DNA of 64,000 bases from Marinobacter salarius (lineage in GTDB: Bacteria > Pseudomonadota > Gammaproteobacteria > Pseudomonadales > Oleiphilaceae), in the NCBI RefSeq assembly GCF_032922745.1, contig NZ_CP136693.1, positions 2,294,001-2,358,000 on the forward strand, given 5' to 3'. The notes beneath the pieces are model-generated. The model searched no databases, had not been told where the DNA came from, and was given only the letters and a program-made list of their open reading frames with translations. Numbering within the stretch: the stretch's first letter is position 1; every line of letters begins with the position of its first letter. Shown here one piece after another: positions 40,252-49,803 of this stretch. The translations under genes and the position numbers were made by a program.

Positions 40252-42204
40252 ATGCTTAACCACAGATCCAAACTATTCCGGGCCTTTATTCTGGCCCTGC
40301 TGATGCCCCTGATGTCTGTAGCTTACGGGCAGGAAACGGAAACCTGGCGACTGAACCTCAAGGACGCGGACATTCGCGCCTTTGTGACCCAAGTGGCGGA
40401 TATCACCGGCTACAGCTTTGTCGTGGATCCACGGGTGAAGGGTAAGGTGACCGTCCTGTCCAGCGCCCCCATGAACAAGGACGAGATTTACGATCTGTTC
40501 CTGGCTGTGTTGCAGGTGCATGGCTTCACCGCGATTCCCGGTGAAGAAGTGATCAAGGTGGTTCAGCAAGTGGACGCAAAGCAATCCGCTGAGTCGCTGG
40601 AGCGGTTTACGGAGGTACCCTCAGAGCAGCTGATCACCCGCGTTATCCAGATCGATAACGCCAATGCCCTTGAACTGGTGCCCATCCTGCGGCCGCTCGT
40701 GGCCAAGTATGGCCACCTGGCGGGTGTGGCGGCTGCCAACGCGCTGATCGTCAGCGACCACTCTTCCAATATCCGGCGCATCGAACAGATTGTGAGAGAG
40801 CTCGACAGCCCGTCCAAATACGAGGTGGAAGTGATCCAGCTTGAAGAGGCCTGGGTGGGTGATATGGTCGAGTTGCTGCAGGAACTGGCCCCGGCGGAAT
40901 TGGGCCAGGGTGGTGGCGATAATGCCGCTCGCAAGTACAGCGTAACGGCCGATGAACGCAGCAACCGGCTTATCCTTAGGGGTGATGAAACCTTCCGTGA
41001 CAAGATGCGGGAGCTGATCAGGAAGCTGGACCAGCCCTCAGCCACAGGTGGCACGACCAAGGTCATTCGCCTGAGCCATGCCGACGCGGAGAATCTTACT
41101 GAAATTCTCAAGGGCGTGATGGGGGAAGTCGCCAAAGAATCGACCGGTGGTGCAGGTGGCAGCAGCGGAGGTTCGGGAAGTGGACGTAACACCAACTTTT
41201 CGGTATTCGCAGATGAAGGGCTGAATGCCCTGGTCGTGCGTGGCGAGCCGTCAATGATGCAGGAAGCCGAGATGATCGTTCAGGCGCTTGACGTGCGCCG
41301 GGCTCAGGTGATGATTGAGGCAGCCATTGTCGAGATCAGCGATGAGCTGGGGCAGGACCTGGGCGTTCAATTTGCGCTTGGCAGCGAATCTAGTGGTTCT
41401 ACACCGGTAGCCGGCTCTAACTTTGAGAACGTCGGCAACAGCCTTGGCGACGTTCTCGGCGCGATTCTATCCGAGTCGCTTATTGAACCTGCTGCCGGCG
41501 GTATCACTATTGGCGCCGGTCAGCGTAACGAGGATGGCGTGTCCTGGGGTGTCCTGTTGCAGGCGTTGTCGACCTCGGCGGCGGCAAATCTGCTGTCCAC
41601 TCCCAGTATCATTACCCTGGATAATCAGGAATCCGAAATCATCGTTGGCCAGAACGTACCCTTCCGGACCGGCCAGTCCACAGTGACCGGCGATGGAACC
41701 ACCAATCCGTTTACTACCATTGAGCGTCGCGATATCGGCTTGACCTTGAAAGTCACGCCGACCATCAGTGCCGACGGTCTGGTGCGCCTGGTGGTGGAAC
41801 AATCCACGGAAAGTATCGGTGACAGTATTGAAGCCGCCTCGGACATTATTACCAACAAGCGGGAAATCAAGACTACTGTCCTGGCGGATGATGGCGAGAC
41901 CATCGTTCTGGGTGGCCTGACGACCGATGACTTGCAGGTGAACAAAAGCAAGGTTCCCCTACTGGGCGACATCCCAGTGTTGGGCCGTCTGTTTTCCTCT
42001 GAATCCGAGCGCCGGGTGAAGCGCAATCTCCTGGTGTTCCTGCGCCCGAAGATCATGCTTGGCAAGGCCGACGCCGTTGCCGCCACGGATGAGAAATTCC
42101 AGAGCTTATGGGAAATCAATCTCGGTGTGCGCAAGAAGCTGGGACTGCCGGACCCCGAAAGGCCGCCCACGAAAGACTCCCTGTTCCGGCCCCAGTCTAA
42201 CTGA
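40252..42204 (+). CDS. gspD: Type II secretion outer-membrane secretin GspD
   Basis: A 650-residue secretin with signal peptide (FRAFILALLMPLMSVAYGQE). The N0 domain starts at LKDADIRAFVTQVADITGYS. N1-N3 modules follow, with VTVLSSAPMNKDEIYDLFLA and KVIRLSHADAENLTEILKGV. The secretin core has VMIEAAIVEISDELGQDLGV, LLSTPSIITLDNQESEIIVG and QNVPFRTGQ. It also has RREIKTTVLADDGETIVLGG-like closing blocks and VPLLGDIPVLGRLF. A multimer forms the outer-membrane gate. No gspE-M genes follow, so the rest of the system must be elsewhere. Confidence 0.97.
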   Translation: MLNHRSKLFRAFILALLMPLMSVAYGQETETWRLNLKDADIRAFVTQVADITGYSFVVDPRVKGKVTVLSSAPMNKDEIYDLFLAVLQVHGFTAIPGEEVIKVVQQVDAKQSAESLERFTEVPSEQLITRVIQIDNANALELVPILRPLVAKYGHLAGVAAANALIVSDHSSNIRRIEQIVRELDSPSKYEVEVIQLEEAWVGDMVELLQELAPAELGQGGGDNAARKYSVTADERSNRLILRGDETFRDKMRELIRKLDQPSATGGTTKVIRLSHADAENLTEILKGVMGEVAKESTGGAGGSSGGSGSGRNTNFSVFADEGLNALVVRGEPSMMQEAEMIVQALDVRRAQVMIEAAIVEISDELGQDLGVQFALGSESSGSTPVAGSNFENVGNSLGDVLGAILSESLIEPAAGGITIGAGQRNEDGVSWGVLLQALSTSAAANLLSTPSIITLDNQESEIIVGQNVPFRTGQSTVTGDGTTNPFTTIERRDIGLTLKVTPTISADGLVRLVVEQSTESIGDSIEAASDIITNKREIKTTVLADDGETIVLGGLTTDDLQVNKSKVPLLGDIPVLGRLFSSESERRVKRNLLVFLRPKIMLGKADAVAATDEKFQSLWEINLGVRKKLGLPDPERPPTKDSLFRPQSN

Positions 42205-42222
42205 TCGCCCAAGAGGTTGATC

Positions 42223-44199
42223 TCAGGCCGCCAGTGGCGGCATCGGGCAGTCCAGTTGATCCGCCACCAGGCGGATCAACTCGTATTCCGTGGTCTTGAT
42301 CTCTCCATCTGCAACCACGCAATGACCGCAGGCATCGAGAATGGCGGGCTTTAGCAGTGGCGACAGGGTGTTCAGCACCAACAGCGCATCGCGCAGATGC
42401 TTGATGGATACCGTCTCCAGAAGCTCTGCTTGCTCCCGCCCGGCGGTAAAACCCGCCATCGCCTCAGCGAACAGGCCCTGGCTGTCGATGCCCTGTTGAG
42501 CACCGGCCCGTGCCATCAGGCTGAACAACACTCGCAGTTGGCCGGTTACTGTCCGGTAGCCGCGGTGGCGTACCGGAACCACGCGAGCCGAGTCTCCCGC
42601 AAGGTGGCGGCGAAGAAAGGTATGCATGGCCAGTTCATAGAGGCTCAGACGGTTGTCTGCCCTGATCAATACCTCCGTACACGACATTAACTGGCTGCGC
42701 TCTTCGGGGTCGAGCTTTCTGAGGGCGGGCATGGCCAGTTCCAGCGCCGGAAATCGTATTGCGTCGCCCAGTGTGGTAAGGGCGGGCAGCAGCTTGTGCA
42801 ACAGGTCGGCGTTGGGCGCAAAGAGGGAGTCGGCGGTGACCAGCGCCAACCGCTTCTGTTGTAAAGGCTCAGGAAGCTGATAAATCAGCAGCGCATAGCA
42901 CAGCTGAATGGCGCCGGCCCGGGTATAGAGCAAGTTGCGAAACGTTGAAGGCAGCCGGTTGAGGAGGTCCACGGCATAGTCTTCGCTGCGTTTGTTCACG
43001 GTACCCACTGAGGTCGAGAGATTCTCCGGTAGCCGGGTATTCAGGGGCGATGTTGCTGCGCCTGTTCCACCCGCGCTGAAGCCGGAAGCCGCACCGTGGG
43101 CCGTTGCTGCACTGGCTACGGAGGGTTGGGGAGAGCCCGCGGATCGAAGTGCGTTTGCGGGCTCGCTGTCTCTCAACCGGCTGCGAAGGCGGGCAAACAT
43201 GCCCGGCTGGATGGCTTCGATGCGCTCCTGCACCGGGGGGTGGGACGCCAGCAATGCCGCGAACTTCATACGTGCGCTTTCGCCAAAACACATGTGGTTC
43301 ATGTCACTGGCATGGCTGGTGGTGTCCAGGTAGCCTCCTTTTAGCCCAATCTTGAACAGCGCGCCGGCAATGCCCTCGGGGTTACGAGTAAACTGTACCG
43401 AGGAGGCATCGGCCAGCATTTCCCGCTGTCGCGATACTGCGGACTGGATCAATCTTCCGAAGAATACGCCCACATAACCAATGACCAGCAGCGCCACGCC
43501 TACCAGCCCGAAAACCGCCTGGCCTTTCCGGTCACGAGATGAGTGGCTGGATACATGGGAGCGGTGGAAAGATGCCCTGAGCAGGAAGGCGCCAATCTGT
43601 CCGATCATCAGGATGCCGGCCAGGATGGCGATCAAACGTACGTTCAGGCGCATATCGCCGTTTAGGACGTGGCTGAACTCGTGGCCAACCACACCCTGGA
43701 GCTCGTCACCGGTGAGTTGTGTCAAGGCCCCATGGGTAACCACCATAACGGCCTCACCGGGCGTATAGCCTGCCACAAAGGCGTTGATGCCGGTTTCGTG
43801 ATCCATCACATAGAGGTCTGGCACGCTGATGCCGCTGGCGATGGACATTTCTTCCACAATATTACGCAGCCTGCGCTCGTCGGTGTCCTTTGTGGCCGGG
43901 TCAATGGCGCGCGCTCCCACCATTTTTGCGACCCGCTCGCCACCACCGGACAGGTCCGCCCAGCGGATCAGGGAGCCAACACCAATCAGGGCAACGACTG
44001 CTGCGGCCGTATACAGTCCATGGCGGCTTAACAACCAGTCGGCGAAGGCCAGTCCCGTGAACTCGCTGCGGGTTACCAGGTAACCCACCAGGCACACGGA
44101 TAGCGTGATGATCACCACGGCCGCCAGAAACAGGACCACCAGAAGGCCGGTGTTCCGACGGGCGCTGGCCTGGCGCTGGAAAAATCCGGGATGTGCCAT
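42223..44199 (-). CDS. M48-family zinc metalloprotease with large C-terminal extension
   Basis: A 658-residue inner-membrane protease. Two N-terminal hydrophobic helices (about 18-40 and 62-78) precede the M48 catalytic domain with HEFSH at 173-177, followed by VLNGD, and a downstream zinc-ligand Glu region. A third hydrophobic stretch lies near 185-205 and another near 225-245. HtpX proteins are about 290 residues; here about 300 extra residues follow, helical and without a motif I recognise. It is 11 bases downstream of lemA, a pairing seen elsewhere. The peptidase domain may handle misfolded membrane proteins. Function of the extension is unknown. Confidence 0.85.
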   Translation of the reverse strand: MAHPGFFQRQASARRNTGLLVVLFLAAVVIITLSVCLVGYLVTRSEFTGLAFADWLLSRHGLYTAAAVVALIGVGSLIRWADLSGGGERVAKMVGARAIDPATKDTDERRLRNIVEEMSIASGISVPDLYVMDHETGINAFVAGYTPGEAVMVVTHGALTQLTGDELQGVVGHEFSHVLNGDMRLNVRLIAILAGILMIGQIGAFLLRASFHRSHVSSHSSRDRKGQAVFGLVGVALLVIGYVGVFFGRLIQSAVSRQREMLADASSVQFTRNPEGIAGALFKIGLKGGYLDTTSHASDMNHMCFGESARMKFAALLASHPPVQERIEAIQPGMFARLRSRLRDSEPANALRSAGSPQPSVASAATAHGAASGFSAGGTGAATSPLNTRLPENLSTSVGTVNKRSEDYAVDLLNRLPSTFRNLLYTRAGAIQLCYALLIYQLPEPLQQKRLALVTADSLFAPNADLLHKLLPALTTLGDAIRFPALELAMPALRKLDPEERSQLMSCTEVLIRADNRLSLYELAMHTFLRRHLAGDSARVVPVRHRGYRTVTGQLRVLFSLMARAGAQQGIDSQGLFAEAMAGFTAGREQAELLETVSIKHLRDALLVLNTLSPLLKPAILDACGHCVVADGEIKTTEYELIRLVADQLDCPMPPLAA

Positions 44200-44210
44200 G
44201 ACTATCGGTC

Positions 44211-44798
44211 TCAGAAGGCGATTTTGGGCGCCTGGCGGGCTTCAGGAGACTCCAGTTCCAGCTGAGAGGAAGGTTTGAAAGCGAACAGTCCGGCCACGAT
44301 GTTGTTAGGGAATTGCTCACGAAAGATGTTGTAGCCCATAACGCCGTCGTTGTAGGCCTGGCGGGCAAAAGAAACCCGATTCTCGGTGCTGGACAGCTCT
44401 TCCATCAACTGCTGGATAGTCTCGTTGGCTTTCAGTTCCGGGTAGTTTTCCGCCACGGCGTAAAAGTTGGCGAGGGCTTTGGAGAGCATGTTCTCTGCGC
44501 TCCCAAGGCGCTGAATCTTACCGCCGTCCGCTGGGTCACCAGCAGCGTCTTTTTGGGCGCTGACAGCGTTGTTTCGCGCTTCCATCACTTCGGTGAGGGT
44601 ATTGCGCTCGTGGGAAAGGTAGGCCTTGGCCGATTCAACCAGGTTGGGAATCAAATCATGGCGGCGCTGGAGTTGGACATCTATCTGGGCGAATCCGTTT
44701 TTGAACTGGTTTCTCAGTGATACCAAGCGGTTGTAGATAAAAACGATGTAGACAACAACGACGGCAATAACAATCAGACCGATCAGTGTGGTTCCCAT
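44211..44798 (-). CDS. lemA: LemA family membrane protein
   Basis: A 195-residue protein with one N-terminal helix (LIGLIVIAVVVVYIVFIYNR) and then the LemA helical domain: NGFAQIDVQLQRRHDLIPNL, VESAKAYLSHERNTLTEVME and ANFYAVAENYPELKANETIQ. It finishes with SSQLELESPEARQAPKIAF. LemA proteins are anchored in the membrane with a long helical bundle; their molecular role is unclear. The gene is just upstream of the M48 protease on the same strand, so the two are likely co-translated and may act together. Confidence 0.92.
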   Translation of the reverse strand: MGTTLIGLIVIAVVVVYIVFIYNRLVSLRNQFKNGFAQIDVQLQRRHDLIPNLVESAKAYLSHERNTLTEVMEARNNAVSAQKDAAGDPADGGKIQRLGSAENMLSKALANFYAVAENYPELKANETIQQLMEELSSTENRVSFARQAYNDGVMGYNIFREQFPNNIVAGLFAFKPSSQLELESPEARQAPKIAF

Positions 44799-44843
44799 GG
44801 CGGCTCCTTGCGTTTCTGGTGGCAGGTGATTAAGTGTGGTGGG

Positions 44844-46904
44844 TCAGGCGTTATTCTCGACAAGTTTGCGATGAAAACCAGCAACAAATGTCTCAAAGTC
44901 ACTGGGCTTCAGTGGCCTGGAGAAGAAGTAACCCTGTGCCAGCTTGCAGCCCCTTTGCGCAAGATAATACTCCTGCTCCGCAGTCTCGACGCCTTCCGCG
45001 ACCACGGTCAGGTTCAGGCTCTTGCCGAGGTCAATAATGGTGTTGGCGATACGCGTGTCTTCTTCGTTGACAAGCAGGTCTCGGATGAACTGCTTGTCGA
45101 TTTTCAGATGCTGGACCGGCATACGTTTAAGGTAGGTCAGGGAAGAGTAGCCGGTGCCAAAATCATCCACAGCAATGCTGATGCCAGCCTTGTGCAGACG
45201 TTTCAGTTTCTTTACGGCGTCTTCCAGGTTGGTCATGAAACTGGTTTCGGTCACTTCCAGTTCAAGGCGCCCGGCGGGGATGTTGTGGCGTTTCAGGGTG
45301 TCCAGAATGTCGTCCACGATGCTGTTCTGGCGTAGCTGCACAGCTGATAGGTTGATCGCTATACGCAAGGGCATGTCATCGATGGCCCAGCGCGCAGCCT
45401 GCCAGCAGGCCTGGTCAAGAACCCACTGGCCAATTTCCACGATGCTGCCATTCATCTCGGCCACCGGTATGAAGTCATCGGGCGGCACAAGCCCCTTTTC
45501 CGGATGTTCCCAGCGAATGAGCGCTTCCGCCCCAATGATCCGGCGGGTTTCCAGGTTGATTTGTGGTTGGTAGACCAAGTGGAACTGCTGGTTGTGGAGC
45601 GCGATGGAGAGATCCTTTTCCAGCTGTTTGCGTTCACGAATTTCCTGGTCAACGCTGGCAACGTAGAACTGGAAATAATTGTGTCCGCCTTCCTTGGCCA
45701 GGGCCATGGTTTGTTCGGCGTTTTGCAGTAACCTGTCGGCTTTACTCGCGTCACCGGGGAACAGGGCGATGCCGAGGGTGGCGGTCATGGTAATCGTCTG
45801 GTCATCGAAGACCATTGGGCTGCTAAGCGAAGCCAATATGCGATCGGCAGTGTCGGCCGCCTGGAATCCATCCCTCAACCCCTTTTCCACGACAACAAAC
45901 TGGTCACTGCCCAGTCGAGCAATGGTAAAACGAGTACCACCGAGCTTCTGAGTGAGACGATCGGCCACGGTTTGCAGGATCATGTCGCCCGTGCGGAAAC
46001 CGCATTGCTCGTTGATGGACTTGAAGTCATCAATGCCACAACAGATCAGTGACAGGACCAATTTGTCCTCACTGGCGTCTGCAATATCGGCCTGAAGCAA
46101 CTCCATGAAGGTGTCACGGCTGGGCAGACCTGTCAGCTGATCGTACCTTGATAGCCGTGTCACACGATCTTCTGCTTCCCGGTGGCGGGTCTGGCTGTCG
46201 CCAATTGCAACCAGGAGGTTGTTGGTGGCGTTGACCCAAAGGCCCAATTCATCTTTCTGGTGGCCGTGAGGCAGGTGGATCAGGTTGTCGTCGGGGTGAT
46301 CCGGGTTGACCTGTTTAACAGAGCGTACAATTCGTAGTAGTGGACGCGTCAGCAGTAGATGGAAAACCACAAACAGCACCATTCCGAGAATGACGGCAAT
46401 AGCGATGCCGGAGGCGAAGGTGATGGACGCACGTTCAAGCCAGGTTCGCGCCGCCGGACCGGTGTCATATTTTAGCTCAAGGTACCCATAAACATTATCG
46501 GAGCCAGTGTCTCGGGAAAGCTCTATACGATAGTAACGCTCCGATTCGAAAATTGGGTCGGTAATCTGGCGGGAGGTGCTTTTCTTTAGAGGGCGGTCAC
46601 GACTGCCGAGAGGTTCGCCATCGGGATGGGTAATACGTGCGACTCGTATCGCTTCCTGAGCAAACAGGCCATCGACCACCTGTTGGGCAAGGTCAGCATC
46701 GATACTGAAAACGGCCTGGGTTGATGCGTCCTTGACCAGCGCCATGGTTTGTCGCGCTTGATCGTCGAGAGACTGTGATACCCGTCCCGCATCGAGGATG
46801 ACCTGTACGGTGCTGACAACAACCCCGCTAATTAACGCCACAGCGAGCACCCACCGCAGAACCCGGTACCCCAGGCGATGTTCTACCTCATAAGAGTTTT
46901 GCAT
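44844..46904 (-). CDS. Membrane-bound EAL phosphodiesterase with degenerate GGDEF
   Basis: A 686-residue protein. The N-terminus has a transmembrane helix (RWVLAVALISGVVVSTVQVI), a periplasmic sensor of about 130 residues, a second helix (IAVILGMVLFVVFHLLLTRP) and a HAMP-like linker. The GGDEF domain has RLGSDQFVVV in place of RGG(D/E)EF, so cyclase activity is unlikely. The EAL domain is complete: EALIRW, NLSAVQLRQ, ELEVTETSF, DDFGTGYSS, KIDKQFI and EGVE. It is predicted to hydrolyse cyclic di-GMP. ATG 46904 is preferred over an upstream TTG. Signal sensed is unknown. Confidence 0.9.
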   Translation of the reverse strand: MQNSYEVEHRLGYRVLRWVLAVALISGVVVSTVQVILDAGRVSQSLDDQARQTMALVKDASTQAVFSIDADLAQQVVDGLFAQEAIRVARITHPDGEPLGSRDRPLKKSTSRQITDPIFESERYYRIELSRDTGSDNVYGYLELKYDTGPAARTWLERASITFASGIAIAVILGMVLFVVFHLLLTRPLLRIVRSVKQVNPDHPDDNLIHLPHGHQKDELGLWVNATNNLLVAIGDSQTRHREAEDRVTRLSRYDQLTGLPSRDTFMELLQADIADASEDKLVLSLICCGIDDFKSINEQCGFRTGDMILQTVADRLTQKLGGTRFTIARLGSDQFVVVEKGLRDGFQAADTADRILASLSSPMVFDDQTITMTATLGIALFPGDASKADRLLQNAEQTMALAKEGGHNYFQFYVASVDQEIRERKQLEKDLSIALHNQQFHLVYQPQINLETRRIIGAEALIRWEHPEKGLVPPDDFIPVAEMNGSIVEIGQWVLDQACWQAARWAIDDMPLRIAINLSAVQLRQNSIVDDILDTLKRHNIPAGRLELEVTETSFMTNLEDAVKKLKRLHKAGISIAVDDFGTGYSSLTYLKRMPVQHLKIDKQFIRDLLVNEEDTRIANTIIDLGKSLNLTVVAEGVETAEQEYYLAQRGCKLAQGYFFSRPLKPSDFETFVAGFHRKLVENNA

Positions 46905-47096
46905 GGAGGCCTGTTTGATTTGTTCCAACTGAGTGAGACCCGGTACCGCTCACCTGGGGCAAAGGGGCTCTCGGCTGATATTTTCTTTTTCAAGTATGGT
47001 TCAGTTTTCACCTACTGTACCCAGTATCGGCAATTCTTCCAGATAATTCAGGCTATGGGTGTATCAATTTGTAAGATCGTTTGTATCACAGATACG

Positions 47097-47124
47097 AAAA
47101 CGCCCGCGAATGTGCGGGCGTTTG
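47097..47124 (-). terminator. Terminator between sodB and the EAL gene
   Basis: AAACGCCCGC/GCGGGCGTTT closes a short loop. T-rich on both outer sides, so it may act in either direction. Confidence 0.8.
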
Positions 47125-47161
47125 TGTGCAGGTTGTGTCCTGCAAGATATCGGAAGCGCTG

Positions 47162-47740
47162 TTACGCCAGGTTTTCGTTGACGAAATCCCAGTTAACCAG
47201 TTTCCAGAACGCTTCCAGATAGTTCGGACGGGAATTGCGATAATCGATGTAGTACGCGTGTTCCCAGACGTCGACCGTCAGTACCGGCTTATCGGCGGTC
47301 GTCAGCGGCGTTTCGGCATTGCTGGTATTAACAATGGCAACGCTGCCGTCTGCCTTCTTAACCAGCCAGGTCCAGCCGGAGCCGAAGTTGTTGGCGGCCT
47401 TGTCGTTAAACTCTTTCTTGAAGTCTTCGAAAGAGCCAAACGCTTTTTCGATCGCGTCCTTGGCCGCTCCCGTAGGCTCACCACCACCGTTCGGGCTCAG
47501 GCAGTGCCAGTAAAAGGTGTGGTTCCAGACTTGGGCAGCGTTGTTGAACAGTGGGCCACTGGCGCTCTTGATAATGTCTTCGAGCGACTTGTTGGCGTTG
47601 TCGGTACCTTCGACCAGGCCGTTGAGCTTGGTTACATAGGTGTTGTGGTGCTTGCCGTAATGGTACTCAAGAGTCTCCTGAGAGATGTGTGGTTCCAGTG
47701 CGTTCTTTTCGTAGGGCAGTGCGGGAAGTTCAAATGCCAT
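47162..47740 (-). CDS. sodB: Iron superoxide dismutase
   Basis: A 192-residue cytoplasmic Fe-SOD that converts superoxide to oxygen and hydrogen peroxide. Metal ligands are His27 (in YHYGKHH), His near 74 (QVWNHTFYWHCL), and the Asp and His of DVWEHAYYIDYRN. The Fe-type motif AAQVWNHTFYWHC and the length match E. coli SodB closely. The gene is monocistronic, with a promoter-like site and a terminator. Confidence 0.97.
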   Translation of the reverse strand: MAFELPALPYEKNALEPHISQETLEYHYGKHHNTYVTKLNGLVEGTDNANKSLEDIIKSASGPLFNNAAQVWNHTFYWHCLSPNGGGEPTGAAKDAIEKAFGSFEDFKKEFNDKAANNFGSGWTWLVKKADGSVAIVNTSNAETPLTTADKPVLTVDVWEHAYYIDYRNSRPNYLEAFWKLVNWDFVNENLA

Positions 47741-47791
47741 GAGGTCGTTCTCCCTGATTCTCTCTGTTTATGTGCATGTAAGCCATTATTA

Positions 47792-47819
47792 AATATAGGG
47801 GCGCTTGGAGCTATATCAA
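47792..47819 (-). promoter_or_regulatory. Candidate promoter of sodB
   Basis: On the minus strand TTGATA (47814-47819) is followed after 16 bases by TATATT (47792-47797), about 50 bases before the start codon. Confidence 0.5.
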
Positions 47820-47838
47820 CCCCTTGTGTGCTTCCTGC

Positions 47839-48954
47839 CTACTGTTCAGACAGGGTACTTTTAAACTCTGGACAACCGGGTAAAAACTGGGCGCAGTTTT
47901 TTACCCGCCAGACCAATTCTTCGTAGCTGTCCGCCAGAACGGTCACATGGCCAAGTTTCCGGCCCGGGCGCTCGCCTTTATTGTAGAGGTGTACATGAGC
48001 GTAAGGCAGTTCAAGGATTCGTTCAATGTCGCCGTGCTCGGCAATAATATTGATCATGCAACTGACACCGCGAGCGTCGGTGCTTCCCAAGGGGTGGCCG
48101 CTCACGGCGCGGATGTGGTTCTCGAACTGGCTGGTCATGGCGCCCTCGATAGTCCAGTGCCCAGAGTTGTGGACCCGCGGTGCCATTTCGTTGGCGACCA
48201 GACCATCGGCGGTTTCAAACAGTTCGAGCGTCAGTACGCCGACGTAATCCAGCTCGTTCAGTAGTGCCTTGATGTAACGTTCGGCGTCTTCCTGGATGTG
48301 TTTCTCGAGTTTGGGGGCCGGGGCGATGGCGTAGCGCAGAATACCTTCGTGGTGAGAGTTTTCGGATATAGGGTAAAAAGCCAGTTCACCGTCTTCGGCA
48401 CGAACGGCAATAATGGAAGCTTCGCGGCGAAACTCGACGAATTTTTCGACGATCAGGCGCGGATGACCAATGGATTGCCAGGCCTCTGCTGCGTCTTCCG
48501 GTGAACGAAGAACTGCCTGCCCCTTGCCGTCGTAACCTTCGGTGTTGGATTTCGCGACAACCGGACAGCCAAGCGCTTCCGCTGCTTCCTGTAGGGATTC
48601 TACGCTGTCCGCAATTCTCCATTTTGGTGTGGGTATGCCTAGCTCGCCGAATAGTGTTTTTTCGGCTTCTCGGTTCTGGCATACCTGAAGCGCACGCGGG
48701 CAGGGGTGAACCGGTTTCTCCTTGGCGATTCGCTCTGCTACGTCGACCGGTAGGTGTTCGAATTCGTAGGTAACGCGATCTACACGGGAGATAAAGTCAT
48801 CCAGATATTGACTATCCCGGTCAATAATCACTTCACCCAGCCCGGCACTGGGATTACCTGACATATCATAGAAAACAAACGTCTTGGCCAACGGGTAGCC
48901 AGCCAGAGCCAACATCCGGCCAAGCTGACCGGCCCCTAAAACACCAATTCTCAT
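47839..48954 (-). CDS. purK: N5-carboxyaminoimidazole ribonucleotide synthase
   Basis: A 371-residue ATP-grasp enzyme that carboxylates AIR with bicarbonate in purine synthesis. N-terminal Rossmann-type motif IGVLGAGQLGRMLALAGYPL. ATP-grasp features include VAKSNTEGYDGKGQAVLRSP and EKFVEFRREASIIAVR. The late motif GLVANEMAPRVHNSGHWTIE follows. A product N5-CAIR passes to PurE, encoded upstream on the same strand. The usual tight purE-purK spacing is lost; 178 bases including a palindrome separate them. Confidence 0.97.
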   Translation of the reverse strand: MRIGVLGAGQLGRMLALAGYPLAKTFVFYDMSGNPSAGLGEVIIDRDSQYLDDFISRVDRVTYEFEHLPVDVAERIAKEKPVHPCPRALQVCQNREAEKTLFGELGIPTPKWRIADSVESLQEAAEALGCPVVAKSNTEGYDGKGQAVLRSPEDAAEAWQSIGHPRLIVEKFVEFRREASIIAVRAEDGELAFYPISENSHHEGILRYAIAPAPKLEKHIQEDAERYIKALLNELDYVGVLTLELFETADGLVANEMAPRVHNSGHWTIEGAMTSQFENHIRAVSGHPLGSTDARGVSCMINIIAEHGDIERILELPYAHVHLYNKGERPGRKLGHVTVLADSYEELVWRVKNCAQFLPGCPEFKSTLSEQ

Positions 48955-49001
48955 TCGTTATCTCCTGCCTTTAATTAGGCATCTGCATTAGTTCGGGGGG
49001 T

Positions 49002-49105
49002 GGGTGGGGGATGCTTTCCAAAACTGTGCGGAGCCATGGATGGCGAAGCCCAAGCACCATATGGATGTGCCGCAAGGAGCGTGTTTTGGAAAGCATCCCC
49101 CACCC
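49002..49105. repeat. Variable-arm palindrome, family A, copy 2
   Basis: A perfect 23-base inverted repeat (49002-49024 and 49083-49105; inner TTCCAAAAC/GTTTTGGAA) encloses a 58-base core. In reverse complement the core contains ACATCCATATGGTGCTTGGG and CGCCATCCATGG, aligning with the core at 30707-30761. It lies inside the purE-purK gap. Confidence 0.85.
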
Positions 49106-49132
49106 GCTCCTGCACCAGAGTCCGATTCCTGA

Positions 49133-49624
49133 TTATTGATCGCTGGGATCAGGATTATCCAGAATTGTCTGTGTCTGTGTAGCACGAAATTCATCGACCG
49201 CTTTACGGACATCGTCCTTGAACGTACCGATAATCTGCGCCGCCAGCAGGCCAGCATTGATGGCACCGGCTTTACCAATTGCCAGGGTGCCAACCGCAAT
49301 GCCGCCGGGCATTTGTACAATGGAAAGCAGCGAATCAAGACCGTTGAGTGCTTTGGACTGGACTGGAACACCAAGGACCGGCACTGACGTTTGTGAAGCG
49401 ACCATGCCAGGCAGGTGTGCGGCACCGCCCGCGCCGGCAATGATCACCTTCAGCCCCCGATCAGAGGCCGTCTTGGCATAATCGAACAGTAAATCCGGCG
49501 TGCGGTGGGCAGAGACAACCTTCGTCTCGTAAGGCACGCCCAGCTTGTTCAGCATTTCGGCAGCGTGTTCCATGGTGGGCCAGTCAGATTTCGAGCCCAT
49601 GATGAGTCCTACAAGCGGCTGCAT
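49133..49624 (-). CDS. purE: N5-carboxyaminoimidazole ribonucleotide mutase
   Basis: A 163-residue class I PurE, an octameric enzyme that moves the carboxyl group from N5-CAIR to C4 in purine synthesis. Hallmarks: VGLIMGSKSDWPTMEHAAEM near the N-terminus, SAHRTPDLLF, AGAGGAAHLPGMVASQTSVP and LDSLLSIVQMPGGIAVGTLA. ATG 49624 is used; TTG six bases upstream is possible. Transcribed before purK and probably in the same operon. Confidence 0.97.
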   Translation of the reverse strand: MQPLVGLIMGSKSDWPTMEHAAEMLNKLGVPYETKVVSAHRTPDLLFDYAKTASDRGLKVIIAGAGGAAHLPGMVASQTSVPVLGVPVQSKALNGLDSLLSIVQMPGGIAVGTLAIGKAGAINAGLLAAQIIGTFKDDVRKAVDEFRATQTQTILDNPDPSDQ

Positions 49625-49803
49625 ATGCAACAGTCCTGATATGTGAGAAAGCCGGACATTGTATGTAAGGCCCCGTGGCCATGCAAACGGTCGATGGTCA
49701 AAGAGCGCATACTGTCCGCTCTCCTGGCCTTCATTTTGCTGAGCCGCAAGGTACGGGTATTATCGTGCTTTATTAACGTTACCGTCCATATACCGGAGCT
49801 GTT

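Noticed and set aside
46878..47222. A 114-codon frame between the EAL gene and sodB
   Set aside because: It overlaps the sodB 3' end and the terminator and shows no family resemblance.
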